Both the position numbers and the translations under genes were made by a program. Below the pieces are notes generated by a model. The model worked only from the letters and a program-made list of their open reading frames with translations. It was not told where the DNA came from and searched no databases. DNA of 64,000 nucleotides from Tipula vernalis (Eukaryota > Arthropoda > Insecta > Diptera > Tipulidae): positions 338,679,106-338,743,105 of the forward strand of contig OY282558.1 in the NCBI GenBank assembly GCA_958295665.1. The letters are read 5' to 3'. Shown piece after piece: positions 34,955 through 46,062 of the stretch. Within the stretch, counting starts at the first letter, position 1. Every line of letters starts with the position of its first letter.

Positions 34955-35390
34955 GTGGCCCTATACTGGCTATTCCCTGGGAATTGGAAATTGGGAAAAA
35001 TTTTGCTGTATTTCCAAACTTCAATAATTTCCAATTTTTTATTCACCAATTCCCAATGGTGTATTCTGGCGTAATTGAGAATAATTTCCAATGGGAAAAA
35101 CACTATTTCGAATTTCCAGCCGCCAATATATAACAATTTTATTTTATACATATAAAATAAAAACTTACTACTAATAAAAACTATTACGTTGTAAATAAAA
35201 TAATGAATACACACAAAACAGGGTGTCTTCTAATTCCCGAAAAAAAAAATTCAAAAACTATACTACTCTATACATTCAAAAATTCCAAATCGCGTCAGAA
35301 TACGCTTTTGGAAAAAGTAATTCCCAACAGCTAGAATACTGTCAAAATAGTTCAATTCCCAAACCACAGGGTAGGCCAGAATAGGGCCAC
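34955..35390. mobile_element. MITE with long imperfect inverted ends
   Basis: The left end GTGGCCCTATACTGGCTATT and the right end, read inverted, GTGGCCCTATTCTGGCCTAC match over about 27 bp and then irregularly (gggaattg on both sides). The interior repeats aattccca/tgggaatt words in both orientations, so the unit would fold on itself almost throughout. There is no coding capacity. The target duplication is not clear. Confidence 0.7.
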
Positions 35391-35570
35391 TGGAGTTAAA
35401 AACGCAACTGTAATGAGAATTTTTATATTCATTTAATTTCATTTTTCATTCAGTTTTTTTTTTTTTTTTTTTTATATTTTTTATTTAAAATAAATGTTGT
35501 TTATTTATTTTATGTAATTACAATCTGGTCTCCTGATTTTAGATCAGCATAATGCTGCTTAAACTGACAA

Positions 35571-37532
35571 TCACACCAGCTCAAAAGGTTTGGCTCTTTT
35601 AAGTCTGCGTACTAAATTCGTGATGCTTAGGCGCTGAGTTGCCTCAATGTTCACATGTTGGCGGAGCCTTTCTTCATGTCTCCGTGCTTTTTCCTGGATT
35701 TCATTTAAGATGAGGTTTATTTTAAGGTCCCTATGAAGGTCATTGTTCCTGACATACCAAGGTGCATCAACGATGTTCCTTAATACCATATTCTGAAATC
35801 TTTGGATGATATTTACGTTGCTCTGTTTGGTACAACCCCAAAGCAGAATACCATAAGTCCAAATCGGTTTCAATATTTACTTATAAAGTAGAAGCTTGTT
35901 GTATGTTGATAAAGAAGAGTTCCTTCCCATCAGCCAATACATTTTTCTGTATTTAAGTCTTAATTCTTCACTTTTCTTCTTGACGTATGCTTTTCATCGT
36001 AGTTTAGCATCCAGGGTCATGCCGAGATACTTAGCTGTGTTCGCATGCGGTATTATTTCCCGATTTATGGTAATCGGAATATGTTCGATTCGTCTGTTTG
36101 TAAAGTTGACGTGAACTGATTTAGCTTCATTTAGTTTTATTCTCCATCTTTTTGTCCATTTATATATTTGAGTTATAGCTGATTGTAACTTCTGTGTTGA
36201 TTCTTCGTTGCTTTTTTCAACAGCTAAGATCGCCGTATCATCTGCAAAAGTTGCCACTGTGTTGTTTTTTAATGTAGGAAGATCATAAGTGTATAGTAGG
36301 TATAAAACTTGCCCTAATACACTGCCCTGTGGGACTCCTGCATTGATTTCTTTCAATTTAGAAGATGTATCATCTAACTCAATCCTGAAGAACCTATCTT
36401 TCAAGTATGATTCCAGTATCTTAGCAAATTGCATTGGTAGAAGATTCCTTAACTTGTGGTTAAGTCCTTCATGCCACACTCTATCAAACGCTTGTGCAAC
36501 GTCTAGAAATACTGTTGAACAGACTTTTTTCTCCTCTAATGCTTTCTCAATTATACTGGTTATTCTGTGTACTTGATCAATTGTTGAGTGTTGGTTGCGA
36601 AAACCGAACTGATGATTTGGGATCAAGTTTTTACTCTCGATTATCGGATTTAATCTTTTTACCAGAAGCTTCTTAAAGAGTTTGGACATGACTGGCAATA
36701 GCGAAATTGGCCTATAAGACGATGTTATGTGTGGTGGTTTCCCAGGTTTTGGGATCATAATTACTTCTGCAATTTTCCATAAGCTTGGTACACATTTGAT
36801 TCTAAATTCTGCATTTATAAGATTGGTGGGTTTCACCAGAGCTTTCCCAGGAGCTTTTTTCATATTCATATTAGCTTTTACCTCACGCATGACTTCTTTT
36901 GGTGTTGTCGGTAGGATTTCTTTACTTTCTTGCACAGCTTGTTCAGTTATTATCTCGGCTTCCAACGTTTGGTCTTCATGTGGCTCGAATATTTTTTCGA
37001 GGTGTTCGGCAAATTCTCGAGCTTTGTCTTCATTATTTCTATCCTATTTTTCACCTGCTATTTTTATTGGGGGAATCTGCATTATTGGTCTTTTGATTCT
37101 TTTGGTTGCTTTCCAAAAAGAATAATCAGTACTGTTATTATTAGTTAATATTCTTAAATAGTTCCTGATTGATTCATCTTTCAATTCTTTGATCTCTCTT
37201 CTTAATTGTTGAGTGAGATTGTTCAAATGAGTTTTATCTTGGGGGGCCCTTGTTTGTTGCCATGCTCTTCTCGCTTTTCTTTTTTCTGCGAGGAGTTCCC
37301 TAATTTCCATAGACGATTTTCGTTTTAATTTCATGAGTATTTTCCCAAGCTGATTGCTGTATATCGTTTTCAAATTTGTTAACTTCTTTGTCTAATTGTT
37401 CTTCAGTCTTTAATGGAACCATTAAGTTAATTTTTTCTTCTAGCGATAGTCTAAAGCATGCCCAATTAGTGTAATTATTTACTAGGAATGGGTTTCTTTC
37501 TTTCTGAATGATTTTTTCACTTAACGTTAGAA
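35571..37532 (-). pseudogene. Jockey ORF2: reverse transcriptase
   Basis: In reading order: 37532-37374 is the end of the endonuclease (TNWACFRLSLEEKIN); 37373-37044 the linker (LLAEKRKARRAWQQTRAPQD); 36965-35994 the RT core with IPKPGKPPHITSSYRPISLL, QFGFRNQHSTIDQV, VFLDVAQAFDRVWHEGL, AGVPQGSVLGQVLY and the catalytic FADDTAI; 35873-35571 the C-terminal segment (TYGILLWGCTKQSN, APWYVRNNDLHRDL). Frameshifts separate these pieces. RT copies the element RNA at the nicked target. Confidence 0.9.
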
Positions 37533-37849
37533 GTATTTATTTATTTATTTATTTATAAAGCTTTTATTTACAAATTGAATACAAAATAACAATTAATAAG
37601 CAACATAATTTTCAATAAAATATTTACATTATTTACAATGTATTTGTACATCTATATAAACTCTGATATAAAAATAAAAATAAATTAATTAAATATAGGA
37701 TTAGGTATTTTTAGATAAAAATTTTAAATATTTGAATTTGAATTTTATGTTAATTTTATAAAAATTTAATGTCTTCTGAATAATTAAGTCCTAGGAAGAC
37801 ACAAAAATCGAAATATCATAAAAATAAAACTAATGATAAAATGCATTTA

Positions 37850-40768
37850 TCACAAACGCTTTTCAAAACACAATGCATATTTGTAATTTTTAATAAATAT
37901 AGCCAAAGAGCCACTTGCCCGAACCAACAGTGGTAATTTGTTGTATATACTCATTCCTTGAACAAAAAATGATAAGTTAAAAATACGATGTCTGTTGCGT
38001 GGTAATGTAATATGCATTGTACGCTCGGAATTTGAAAACTGTATTTTATTAAACAAGTAAGAGGGACATTTTTTAAGCAAGATTTTATGAATGTAGGCAC
38101 AAATACGGAATTCAAAATATTTATTAATTGTACATCCAAGTAATAATTTTTGAAACAAAGAAATATGATCAAATTTACGAAGTGAGAAAACATATCTCAC
38201 ACAAGTATTAAACAACAATCTTAGTTTGTCCATGGAGTAATCATACATTCTCACACAAGTATTAAACAACAATCTTAGTTTGTCCATGGAGTAATCATAC
38301 ATTCCGAATAACACAACATCATAACATAAAAGATGTGGTAAGACAAAAGACATGAACAGTTTATGTCGAAGCTTAACGTTTGCAAAACTAGTTAACTTCC
38401 AAAGAACCCACAAAATACCATAAACACGACAACATATTCCATCGATTTGCTCATCCCAAGTTAAAGTAGAATTCATAATTAGTCCTAAATTTCTAATAAT
38501 ATCTGAATATATAATAATCTCATTTCCAAGAATGACATTTGGGAAATCATCGTAATCTACCTTCTTTTTATATATAATTATTGCCTGAGATTTGCTTGCA
38601 TTAAGCATCAACTCGTTCTCGTTCGACCATTCTACTACTCGTTTCAAATCATCATTTAAATTACCCAAGCAAGTAAGTTTATTTGAAATTATTTCGCTAT
38701 TGTAAACTTGTAAGTCATCAGCATAAAGGTGAAATCTAGAAAAATGGAAACAAGTGGTAACATCATTTATAAACATTGAAAACAGTAATGGACCAAGAAC
38801 AGAACCTTGTGGAACACCTCGCATCAATTTCATAGTATTCGAACATAAACCATTAATTTCTACAAGTTGTGACCTGTTTTTCAAATATGTGTGAATAAGT
38901 TTGCAAGCAGAAGAAGAAAAGTTAAACAAATAAAATAATTTATGACAAAGTTTATAATGATTGATCGAGTCAAACGCTTTAGAGAAATCTAACAGCGTAA
39001 GAACAGTAAATTTGTTTATATCAACATCACGTCTAATATCATCCAAAATATTAAGCAAAGCAGACGTAGTACTATGCTTTGGTCTGTATGCCGATTGATA
39101 ATCCGATAACAAATTACTATCAATCAAATGATCAGTAATTTGATATTTAATAATGATTTCAAACGCTTTAGATAAGGACGATAGTGCACTAATTGGTCTT
39201 AAATCAGACATGGAATTAAGTTTTTTAGTTTTAGGTAATGGGGTGATTTTTGCCACTTTCCAACACATAGGAAAGTATGATTTAGTAATAATATTATTAA
39301 AAATATAAGTCAAATAATTTGAAATTTTAGGTAAAAGAATTTTAATAAATTTTATACTAACATTATCAAGCCCTAAAGCCTGAGATTTGACAGCATGTAT
39401 AGATTTATGAAGAAGTTCTGCAGAGATCAAACTAAATGTAAATCTAGAAGTGTTTGAATTAGGTTCAAAAATGTTACAGTCAAAAGTGTTAACAGCTGAT
39501 CGTAGATTTTGGGCAGATTCACAAAAATATTTATTAAGATCATTTGGAGTAAATGGAATCAGCCCATGCTCTTTGCACTTTCCAATACCAAGGTTATTTA
39601 GGTTCTTCCAAAAAAGTTTAGGTGATAATTTAGGATCAAGCTTATTAACAAGAAACTCATGTTTTGAGTTACGCTTTAACAAAGTTACTTTATTGCGTAA
39701 ACGCTTATATTCTATCCAATTATCAATTGTACGGAGGAATGTCCATCTACTATAAGCTTTATTTCTTCTCTTCATATACTCACGAATATCAGTTGTAAAC
39801 CATTTTGGCTTTAAAAGGTTTATAGTAGTAGTTCTAAGAGGAACAAACTTATCATACAAATCCATTATCATTGTATTAAACAACATAAGCTGATCATCGA
39901 TATCTGTTAAGTCACGTAACAAATCCCATTGAAGGGTTTCACAATGCAAGAATAATTCATCTACATTTATGTGTTTAAAATCCCTATACACAATAATATT
40001 TTCCGTGTTAATTTGTATGACATCATAAGAGAAGAAAAGTAAGTCATGATGAGATATGCCTGGAATTGATACTTGAGTTAGAAAAGTAATTTTATTTGAG
40101 TTACAAAGCACAAGATCTAATAAAGATGATGTGTTTTGGACGAAATGGGTTGGTTCACTGTTACATATATTAATATTAAATCTACTTAATAAAGATTTAA
40201 AATTCTCAGTTGAACGTGCATTAGACAACATATTATAATTAAAATCTCCCACAAGGACAAAATCAGAATAGTTTTTGGAAAAATTATTTAAAATTGTTTC
40301 TAAATATGTAAGAAAATTTGAATTTGGAGGATTATATACCACCCCCAGCAAAATTTTACTATTTGATACAATTAGTTCAATTAACAAAACCTCATGATCA
40401 GAATTAGATGATTCATAAATTATTCTCGACGGAATATTAGATCTCACAAAAATACATACCCCACCTCCTCGTTTTTTAGGCCTATCGTTTCGATAAACAA
40501 CAAATCCGTCAAGAGAAATAGCTTTATCGTTTATATATGATTTCAACCAAGTCTCAGATATACATATAGTATGCATATTAACATTGGCAAACATGTATTG
40601 AATTTCATCCATTTTATTTAAACAACTTTGCGCGTTAAAATGACAAATATTAAAATTATTCCTATTATTTAGAGCCGATTTTAAAATTATATTAGGTAAG
40701 TTAATATTATTCGAAGAATGAGTATTACTAACACCGCGGTTGTTAAAAATATTACCCTGCATTATCAT
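37850..40768 (-). CDS. LINE ORF2: endonuclease and reverse transcriptase, 972 codons, uninterrupted
   Basis: The frame is open from ATG 40768 to 37850. The apurinic-type endonuclease has NICHFNAQSCLNKMDEI, ICISETWLKSY, RGGGVCIFVR, LVGDFNYNML and the final SHHDLL. The RT has ITPLPKTKKLNSMSDLRPIS, YRPKHSTTSALLNIL, LLDFSKAFDSINHYKL, GVPQGSVLGPLLFSMFINDV and the catalytic LYADDLQVYN. The C-terminal region contains the 18-residue duplication MYDYSMDKLRLLFNTCVR. Endonuclease nicks the target and RT primes on it. Motifs look complete, so this may be a recent, possibly active source, though the element lacks a full ORF1 here. Confidence 0.9.
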   Translation of the reverse strand: MIMQGNIFNNRGVSNTHSSNNINLPNIILKSALNNRNNFNICHFNAQSCLNKMDEIQYMFANVNMHTICISETWLKSYINDKAISLDGFVVYRNDRPKKRGGGVCIFVRSNIPSRIIYESSNSDHEVLLIELIVSNSKILLGVVYNPPNSNFLTYLETILNNFSKNYSDFVLVGDFNYNMLSNARSTENFKSLLSRFNINICNSEPTHFVQNTSSLLDLVLCNSNKITFLTQVSIPGISHHDLLFFSYDVIQINTENIIVYRDFKHINVDELFLHCETLQWDLLRDLTDIDDQLMLFNTMIMDLYDKFVPLRTTTINLLKPKWFTTDIREYMKRRNKAYSRWTFLRTIDNWIEYKRLRNKVTLLKRNSKHEFLVNKLDPKLSPKLFWKNLNNLGIGKCKEHGLIPFTPNDLNKYFCESAQNLRSAVNTFDCNIFEPNSNTSRFTFSLISAELLHKSIHAVKSQALGLDNVSIKFIKILLPKISNYLTYIFNNIITKSYFPMCWKVAKITPLPKTKKLNSMSDLRPISALSSLSKAFEIIIKYQITDHLIDSNLLSDYQSAYRPKHSTTSALLNILDDIRRDVDINKFTVLTLLDFSKAFDSINHYKLCHKLFYLFNFSSSACKLIHTYLKNRSQLVEINGLCSNTMKLMRGVPQGSVLGPLLFSMFINDVTTCFHFSRFHLYADDLQVYNSEIISNKLTCLGNLNDDLKRVVEWSNENELMLNASKSQAIIIYKKKVDYDDFPNVILGNEIIIYSDIIRNLGLIMNSTLTWDEQIDGICCRVYGILWVLWKLTSFANVKLRHKLFMSFVLPHLLCYDVVLFGMYDYSMDKLRLLFNTCVRMYDYSMDKLRLLFNTCVRYVFSLRKFDHISLFQKLLLGCTINKYFEFRICAYIHKILLKKCPSYLFNKIQFSNSERTMHITLPRNRHRIFNLSFFVQGMSIYNKLPLLVRASGSLAIFIKNYKYALCFEKRL
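38195..38302 (-). repeat. 54-bp perfect tandem duplication inside LINE ORF2
   Basis: Units 38195-38248 and 38249-38302 are identical as far as I can read. 54 is a multiple of three, so the frame is kept and 18 residues are repeated in the C-terminal region of the RT protein. Confidence 0.95.
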
Positions 40769-41078
40769 TAGTTTCTATATAATAGTTCGTAATACTTTGA
40801 ATCTTCCTTACCTTATTAGTTTCTATATAATAGTTCGTAATACTTTGAATCTTCCTTACCTTATTCACAAAAACATCACAGTTCGGATTATCAGCCGCAT
40901 GTGACGTTGAAAAATTTGTTTTAAATCTAAAATTATTATCTTCACAATTAAAACATTTAGAATGATTATTTGAACACTCAGAAAAAAAATGTTGTCCAGC
41001 ACATCTACTGTAGATTATATCATTTTGACAGTTCTTCTGAATATGATGATATGCATCAGTCCATTGGCATTCCAACAT
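40752..41078 (-). CDS. LINE ORF1, C-terminal fragment
   Basis: A 108-residue frame overlaps the start of ORF2 by about 17 bp. It contains CCHC-like clusters (CQWTDAYHHIQKNC, SRCAGQHFFSEC, KCFNCEDNNF) typical of LINE ORF1 nucleic-acid chaperones, and ends with a 16-residue tandem duplication (NKVRKIQSITNYYIET, twice). The N-terminus is missing because the element is truncated at about 41081. The Met at 41078 is only the first in the fragment. Confidence 0.7.
   Translation of the reverse strand: MLECQWTDAYHHIQKNCQNDIIYSRCAGQHFFSECSNNHSKCFNCEDNNFRFKTNFSTSHAADNPNCDVFVNKVRKIQSITNYYIETNKVRKIQSITNYYIETNDNAG
40768..40863 (-). repeat. 48-bp perfect tandem duplication at the ORF1/ORF2 junction of the LINE
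   Basis: Units 40768-40815 and 40816-40863 are identical. They add 16 residues to ORF1 and keep its frame. Confidence 0.95.
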
Positions 41079-41084
41079 AAGATT

Positions 41085-42596
41085 CTAAGATCTTTGGCCA
41101 TTTTTCTGTTGAGGGATGGCTCCCTTAGTGCTGTACTCTAGTTTCTGTAATCGCTCATCAAATGTATTTAGTCTGCTTAAAATTAATTTAAGTGTTTGAC
41201 TTATATCGTCATTTTGAGCATTTTTTCCTGGATTTCCGTTGCTCATCATTAATTGAGCATAAGTCATTTTACCAAATTGTCCTTGAGTAGTTCCCGACAC
41301 TTTACGATTTACTTCGGGTCGGTTCATCTTAACCGCTTGTTTCCTGAATAAACTTTAATTTTGAGCAATCACGTCCTTATTTTTGATATTTTGCAGTTCA
41401 ATAGCAACGCTTCATCCTCTGTAGTTAACCGGATTGTTTTCTCCACAGTGAACTCATTTAGGTTGAACATTTTGGACTTTTACACAATCTTTGGTATGAT
41501 GTTTACCTAAACATTTGACCCACCTGGGTTCCCTGTTGCAATATTTTTGTGTATGTCCATAGGCTTGACATTGTGGTATAAGCTTAGATCTCCTTAGAGG
41601 CTGAATAACCACTTTGCACCCCAAGATGTACTTAATTTGATAAATTTTTTCGATATCGTACTTTGCCTCTCCGTTTTAGCTTAATCGATGCTTCAGTTGC
41701 CTTAAATCCTTTTGCTTTCAGGTCATCAATTATTTTATCTGGTTTACACGTAGAGTGTAAGTTTTTAGCCATGACCCTAATTGGTCAGGTTTGTTTATCT
41801 TCAAACATGTGCCAAGCACGTTTTTCTTCATTTAACATTTTTGTTATTTTTCTGTATGTTTCAGCATCTTCTAAGTTTATTTTGATGGTGTTTCCATTCA
41901 TCACCTTTGCATTAAACTTATCAGTAGCAGTTATTGTTTTTATTTTCTCATAGAGTACATCGTAGTCTTTGACTTCATCTATTACTATTGGTGGTGGTGG
42001 AGGTATTTTTTTTGGTTGTTTCTGGATAATATTTGGAACATTATCCTTTAATTGAGGTGGGGAGGGCGTATTATTCCGTCTCCTTTTTTTCTCCCACCTT
42101 TAACTCTAATCCACTCAGTTTCTCGAGCTAGTTCTTCTTCATCCGTATGATACTCTTGTGGAGTTGTATTCTGGTTAGGAGTAGAACCGATGTCCTCCTT
42201 TGGCTTAAGAGCTTTAAGTTCGTTTTCAAGCGTCTTCATACGCTCCTGCATCCCTGCAATTGTAACATTCAGTTGCTTAGTTATATTGTTGGCTTCAACT
42301 AATGCATTATTAGCTTTACACAATTCATTGTAAAGCTTTTCTTCGTTTATAGAACGAGTGTTGTGGCTGCTGGCCCCAATGGAGGGACTATCGCCTCTTA
42401 TCGGAGAATACGCGACTTTGTTACTCCTCTGGAAGGGATGTGAATTATCCTTTTCTGTTTCACTCAAATGAGCTTGTTTATTCACCAACAAGCCTTGGGA
42501 TTGGTTAAAATAATTGTAGTATAGCAATGGCTGGGTGGATTTACCTGAGGAACAGGTGTACCACCTGGGGTATTAGTTTCCTTATTTGTTCTGCTC
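41085..42596 (-). pseudogene. Jockey ORF1 (Gag-like)
   Basis: 42527-42048 has a coiled-coil-like stretch (EEKLYNELCKANNALVEANN, MKTLENELKALKPK). About 42045-41660 continues with a proline run and the RNA-binding part (AKVMNGNTIKINLEDAETY, PIRVMAKNLHSTCKP). Broken frames down to 41460 hold zinc-knuckle remnants. 41327-41085 is the C-terminal tail (GKMTYAQLMMSNGN, RLNTFDERLQKLE). Stops and frameshifts are numerous. ORF1 proteins coat the element RNA. Confidence 0.75.
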
Positions 42597-43151
42597 ATTG
42601 CTCATTTATAGTGTACTGCACTCGCCTCTAGTATTTCGCCGATGCTTCACATCGTTGCCCGGGTGTTACAACGTGGAGGTAAACTAGATACATTTGGTGG
42701 TTTCTACATAGTTGCAGCGTTGGAATATAGACCACGAGATACATGGCTATAGACGGTCAACCCCTACCCTATTGAGACGCACCCAACACCCAATTTTGCC
42801 AGTTAAGAAAAAAAATATGGATCCTGAACCTGCACATGATCTCTCGACCTATTGAAAAAAAAAATTCACTGCAAGACAATTTTTGCAATTATTTTCTTAC
42901 CAAAGCTGGGTTGCTGAATGTAAACTTCTTTGTAAACAAACGTTTTAATAATCAGATACTGCATAAAGTTCAGTACAGTTTGATAGACTTTATTATCTGG
43001 CAAGATTAAATGACTGCAGAAAACGTTTGGCATATTTTTATGTTCAAGAAGTGTGAAGCTGAACGTAAAATTTTACCAGTTGCGAAAATAACATAAGAGA
43101 AGCTCTCTCCCAAGTAGCACCAAATAACTTTTTAGTTTGAGACCATTCGAA

Positions 43152-43598
43152 TCATTCATTGCGGTAGCGTGCTGTCAATTTTAGGTATCTAGCAGGCCGT
43201 CTTGGAGTGAGGTTGGCTTCCTTCAAGCGTCTTTTTACTGTCCATGAACTAACAGCTACATCTCGAACTTGTCTTAGCACCTGCTGCACATAGACGTCTG
43301 TGAGATGGTGATTTTGCAGTGAAGTTAGGAGGATAAATCGATTGCCCCTATCAGATGTACACCGATACCGGCTGGTATGTGGTCTCTGATTGAAGGTAAC
43401 AGTTTCCTGAAATCTTCTGGATACTATTGAGACAGCATATTGGCTCATGTTTAGCTGATGAGCGACTTCTCGTCGATTGCGTTCTTCTTGCAATAAAGCA
43501 ACAACTTGTGCGGCTTTTTCTGGAGTATAGGTCAACGTCTGATAAGTGACTGATTGCAAGTATCGGTCAACGTTGTATTCTACAAGAGATTGCTGCAC
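43152..43598 (-). pseudogene. Tc1-like transposase, N-terminal DNA-binding part only
   Basis: The minus-strand frame of 149 codons has two helix-turn-helix segments: EERNRREVAHQLNMSQYAVS with SRRFQET, and SSWTVKRRLKEANLTPRRPA, a strong Tc1 signature. The catalytic domain is absent. After LTARYRNE the frame stops and the downstream sequence is unrelated. No ends found. 42791-43151 and 43599-43799 hold no other recognisable feature. Confidence 0.8.
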
Positions 43599-43799
43599 AA
43601 GATTTTTATGATAAAGGTGGCTTTGTAAAGATAAAATACTAAGCTGTCAAAAAAAAGTTGTTTTATGAAAATCGGATAAGCCATTTAAAAAAAAATATGT
43701 GTTTTTGTACGCGTTTGAGTCGATTTAGTTGCTTGGGAGTGTAGATTAGAGGAGTAATTTAAAGGAAGCGGCCAGAATTAATCAACAGAAACGGAGTTG

Positions 43800-45860
43800 T
43801 GATTGTGATTGTGAGTGATTGTGATGGTGATGGTGATTGTGATGGTGATGGTAATGGTGATGGTGATTGTGATTGTGATTGTGATTGTGATTGTGATTGT
43901 GATGGTGATGGTGATGGTGATGGTGATGGTGATGGTGATGGTGATGGTGATGGTGATGGTGATGGTGATGGTGATGGTGATGGTGATTGTGATTGTGATT
44001 GTGATTGTGATGGTGATGGTGATGGTGATGGTGATGGTGATGGTGATTGTGATTGTGATTGTGATTGTGATTGTGATTGTGATTGTGATTGTGATTGTGA
44101 TTGTGATTGTGATTGTGATTGTGATTGTGATTGTGATTGTGATTGTGATTGTGATTGTGATTGTGATTGTGATTGTGATTGTGATGGTGATGGTGATTGT
44201 GATGGTGATTGTGATGGTGATGGTGATGGTGATGGTGATGGTGATGGTGATGGTGATGGTGATGGTGATGGTAATGGTAATGGTGATGGTGATGGTGATG
44301 GTGATGGTGATGGTGATGGTGATGGTGATGGTGATGGTGATGGTGATGGTGATGGTGATGGTGATTGTGATTGTGATTGTGATTGTGATTGTGATGGTGA
44401 TGGTGATTGTGATGGAGATGGTGATGGTGATGGTGATGGTGATGGTGATGGTGATGGTGATGGTGATGGTGATGGTGATGGTGATGGTGATGGTGATGGT
44501 GATGGTGATGGTGATGGTGATGGTGATGGTGATGGTGATGGTGATGGTGATGGTGATGGTGATGGTGATGGTGATGGTGATGGTGATGGTGATGGTGATG
44601 GTGATGGTGATGGTGATGGTGATGGTGATGGTGATGGTGGTGGTGATGGTGATGGTGATGGTGATGGTGATGGTGATGGTGATGGTGATGGTGATGGTGA
44701 TGGTGATGGTGATGGTGATGGTGATGGTGATGGTGATGGTGATGGTGATGGTGATGGTGATGGTGATGGTGATGGTGATGGTGATGGTGATGGTGATGGT
44801 GATGGTGATGGTGATGGTGATGGTGATGGTGATGGTGATGGTGATGGTGATGGTGATGGTGATGGTGATGGTGATGGTGATGGTGATGGTGATGGTGATG
44901 GTGATGGTGATGGTGATGGTGATGGTGATGGTGATGGTGATGGTGATGGTGATGGTGATGGTGATGGTGATGGTGATGGTGATGGTGATGGTGATGGTGA
45001 TGGTGATGGTGATGGTGATGGTGATGGTGATGGTGATGGTGATGGTGATGGTGATGGTGATGGTGATGGTGATGGTGATGGTGATGGTGATGGTGATGGT
45101 GATGGTGATGGTGATGGTGATGGTGATGGTGATGGTGATGGTGATGGTGATGGTGATGGTGATGGTGATGGTGATGGTGATGGTGATGGTGATGGTGATG
45201 GTGATGGTGATGGTGATGGTGATGGTGATGGTGATGGTGATGGTGATGGTGATGGTGATGGTGATGGTGATGGTGATGGTGATGGTGATGGTGATGGTGA
45301 TGGTGATGGTGATGGTGATGGTGATGGTGATGGTGATGGTGATGGTGATGGTGATGGTGATGGTGATGGTGATGGTGATGGTGATGGTGATGGTGATGGT
45401 GATGGTGATGGTGATGGTGATGGTGATGGTGATGGTGATGGTGATGGTGATGGTGATGGTGATGGTGATGGTGATGGTGATGGTGATGGTGATGGTGATG
45501 GTGATGGTGATGGTGATGGTGATGGTGATGGTGATGGTGATGGTGATGGTGATGGTGATGGTGATGGTGATGGTGATGGTGATGGTGATGGTGATGGTGA
45601 TGGTGATGGTGATGGTGATGGTGATGGTGATGGTGATGGTGATGGTGATGGTGATGGTGATGGTGATGGTGATGGTGATGGTGATGGTGATGGTGATGGT
45701 GATGGTAATGGTGATGGTGATGGTGATGGTGATGGTGATGGTGATGGTGATGGTGATGGTGATGGTGATGGTGATGGTGATGGTGATGGTAATGGTAATG
45801 GTGATGGTGATGGTGATGGTGATGGTGATGGTGATGGTGATGGTGATGGTGATAGTGATG
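43800..45860. repeat. 2-kb hexanucleotide microsatellite (TGATGG)n with TGATTG blocks
   Basis: About 340 units of TGATGG in near-perfect register. The left third contains blocks of the variant TGATTG (for example 44046-44180), and rare units are TAATGG, TGGTGG and TGATGGAGATGG. The right two thirds are almost uniform. Because the unit has no stop in five of six frames, long open frames (Met-Val, Asp-Gly, Ser-Pro, Ile-Thr, His) cross it. They are artefacts of the repeat and not genes. Confidence 0.98.
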
Positions 45861-46062
45861 GTAAATGCACCATGATATGATGTTATCATTGTGTGATGGC
45901 ATGATGGTATGACGGTAAGATGGCGCGATAGAGTTTTTTTTATAATCATTAGACTGTACGATGGTGTTATTTCAAGACGCTATGATGGTACGATGGTATG
46001 ATGGTGGTAGTACGATGGTATGATTGTAAGATGTTACGAAGATTTGATGGTACGATGCTACG
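45861..46062. repeat. Decayed edge of the microsatellite
   Basis: Variants of gatggta and tacgatggtatgatgg continue irregularly to about 46062, suggesting that an older array with a related unit preceded the uniform one. Confidence 0.6.

Larger units (their letters stand above)
37533..41081 (-). mobile_element. Second LINE (CR1/Jockey group), 5'-truncated, intact ORF2
   Basis: Its 3' end on the minus strand is a short (TAAA)n-like tail (37533-37555, seen as attt on the plus strand). The 5' end is at about 41081, inside its ORF1. It lies inside the Jockey LINE in the same orientation. A clear target duplication is not visible, and the host LINE lacks sequence at the junction. Two in-frame tandem duplications (38195-38302 and 40768-40863) are present. 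The untranslated 3' region is 37556-37849. Confidence 0.8.
35453..42790 (-). mobile_element. Jockey-type LINE, split by a second LINE
   Basis: The minus-strand order is 5' untranslated region (about 42790-42600), ORF1 (42596-41085), insertion of another LINE (41081-37533), the rest of ORF2 (37532-35571), then a poly(A) tail seen as T at 35453-35473. Motifs are those of the Jockey clade. The endonuclease part of ORF2 is missing: sequence passes from the end of ORF1 to the last residues of the endonuclease across the insertion, so some 600-800 bp were lost. ORF2 also has frameshifts. Confidence 0.85.

Noticed and set aside
43759..45949. Very long open frames in both strands (about 690-720 codons each)
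   Set aside because: They are generated by the stop-free hexamer TGATGG and have only two-residue repeats. No codon structure or domain.
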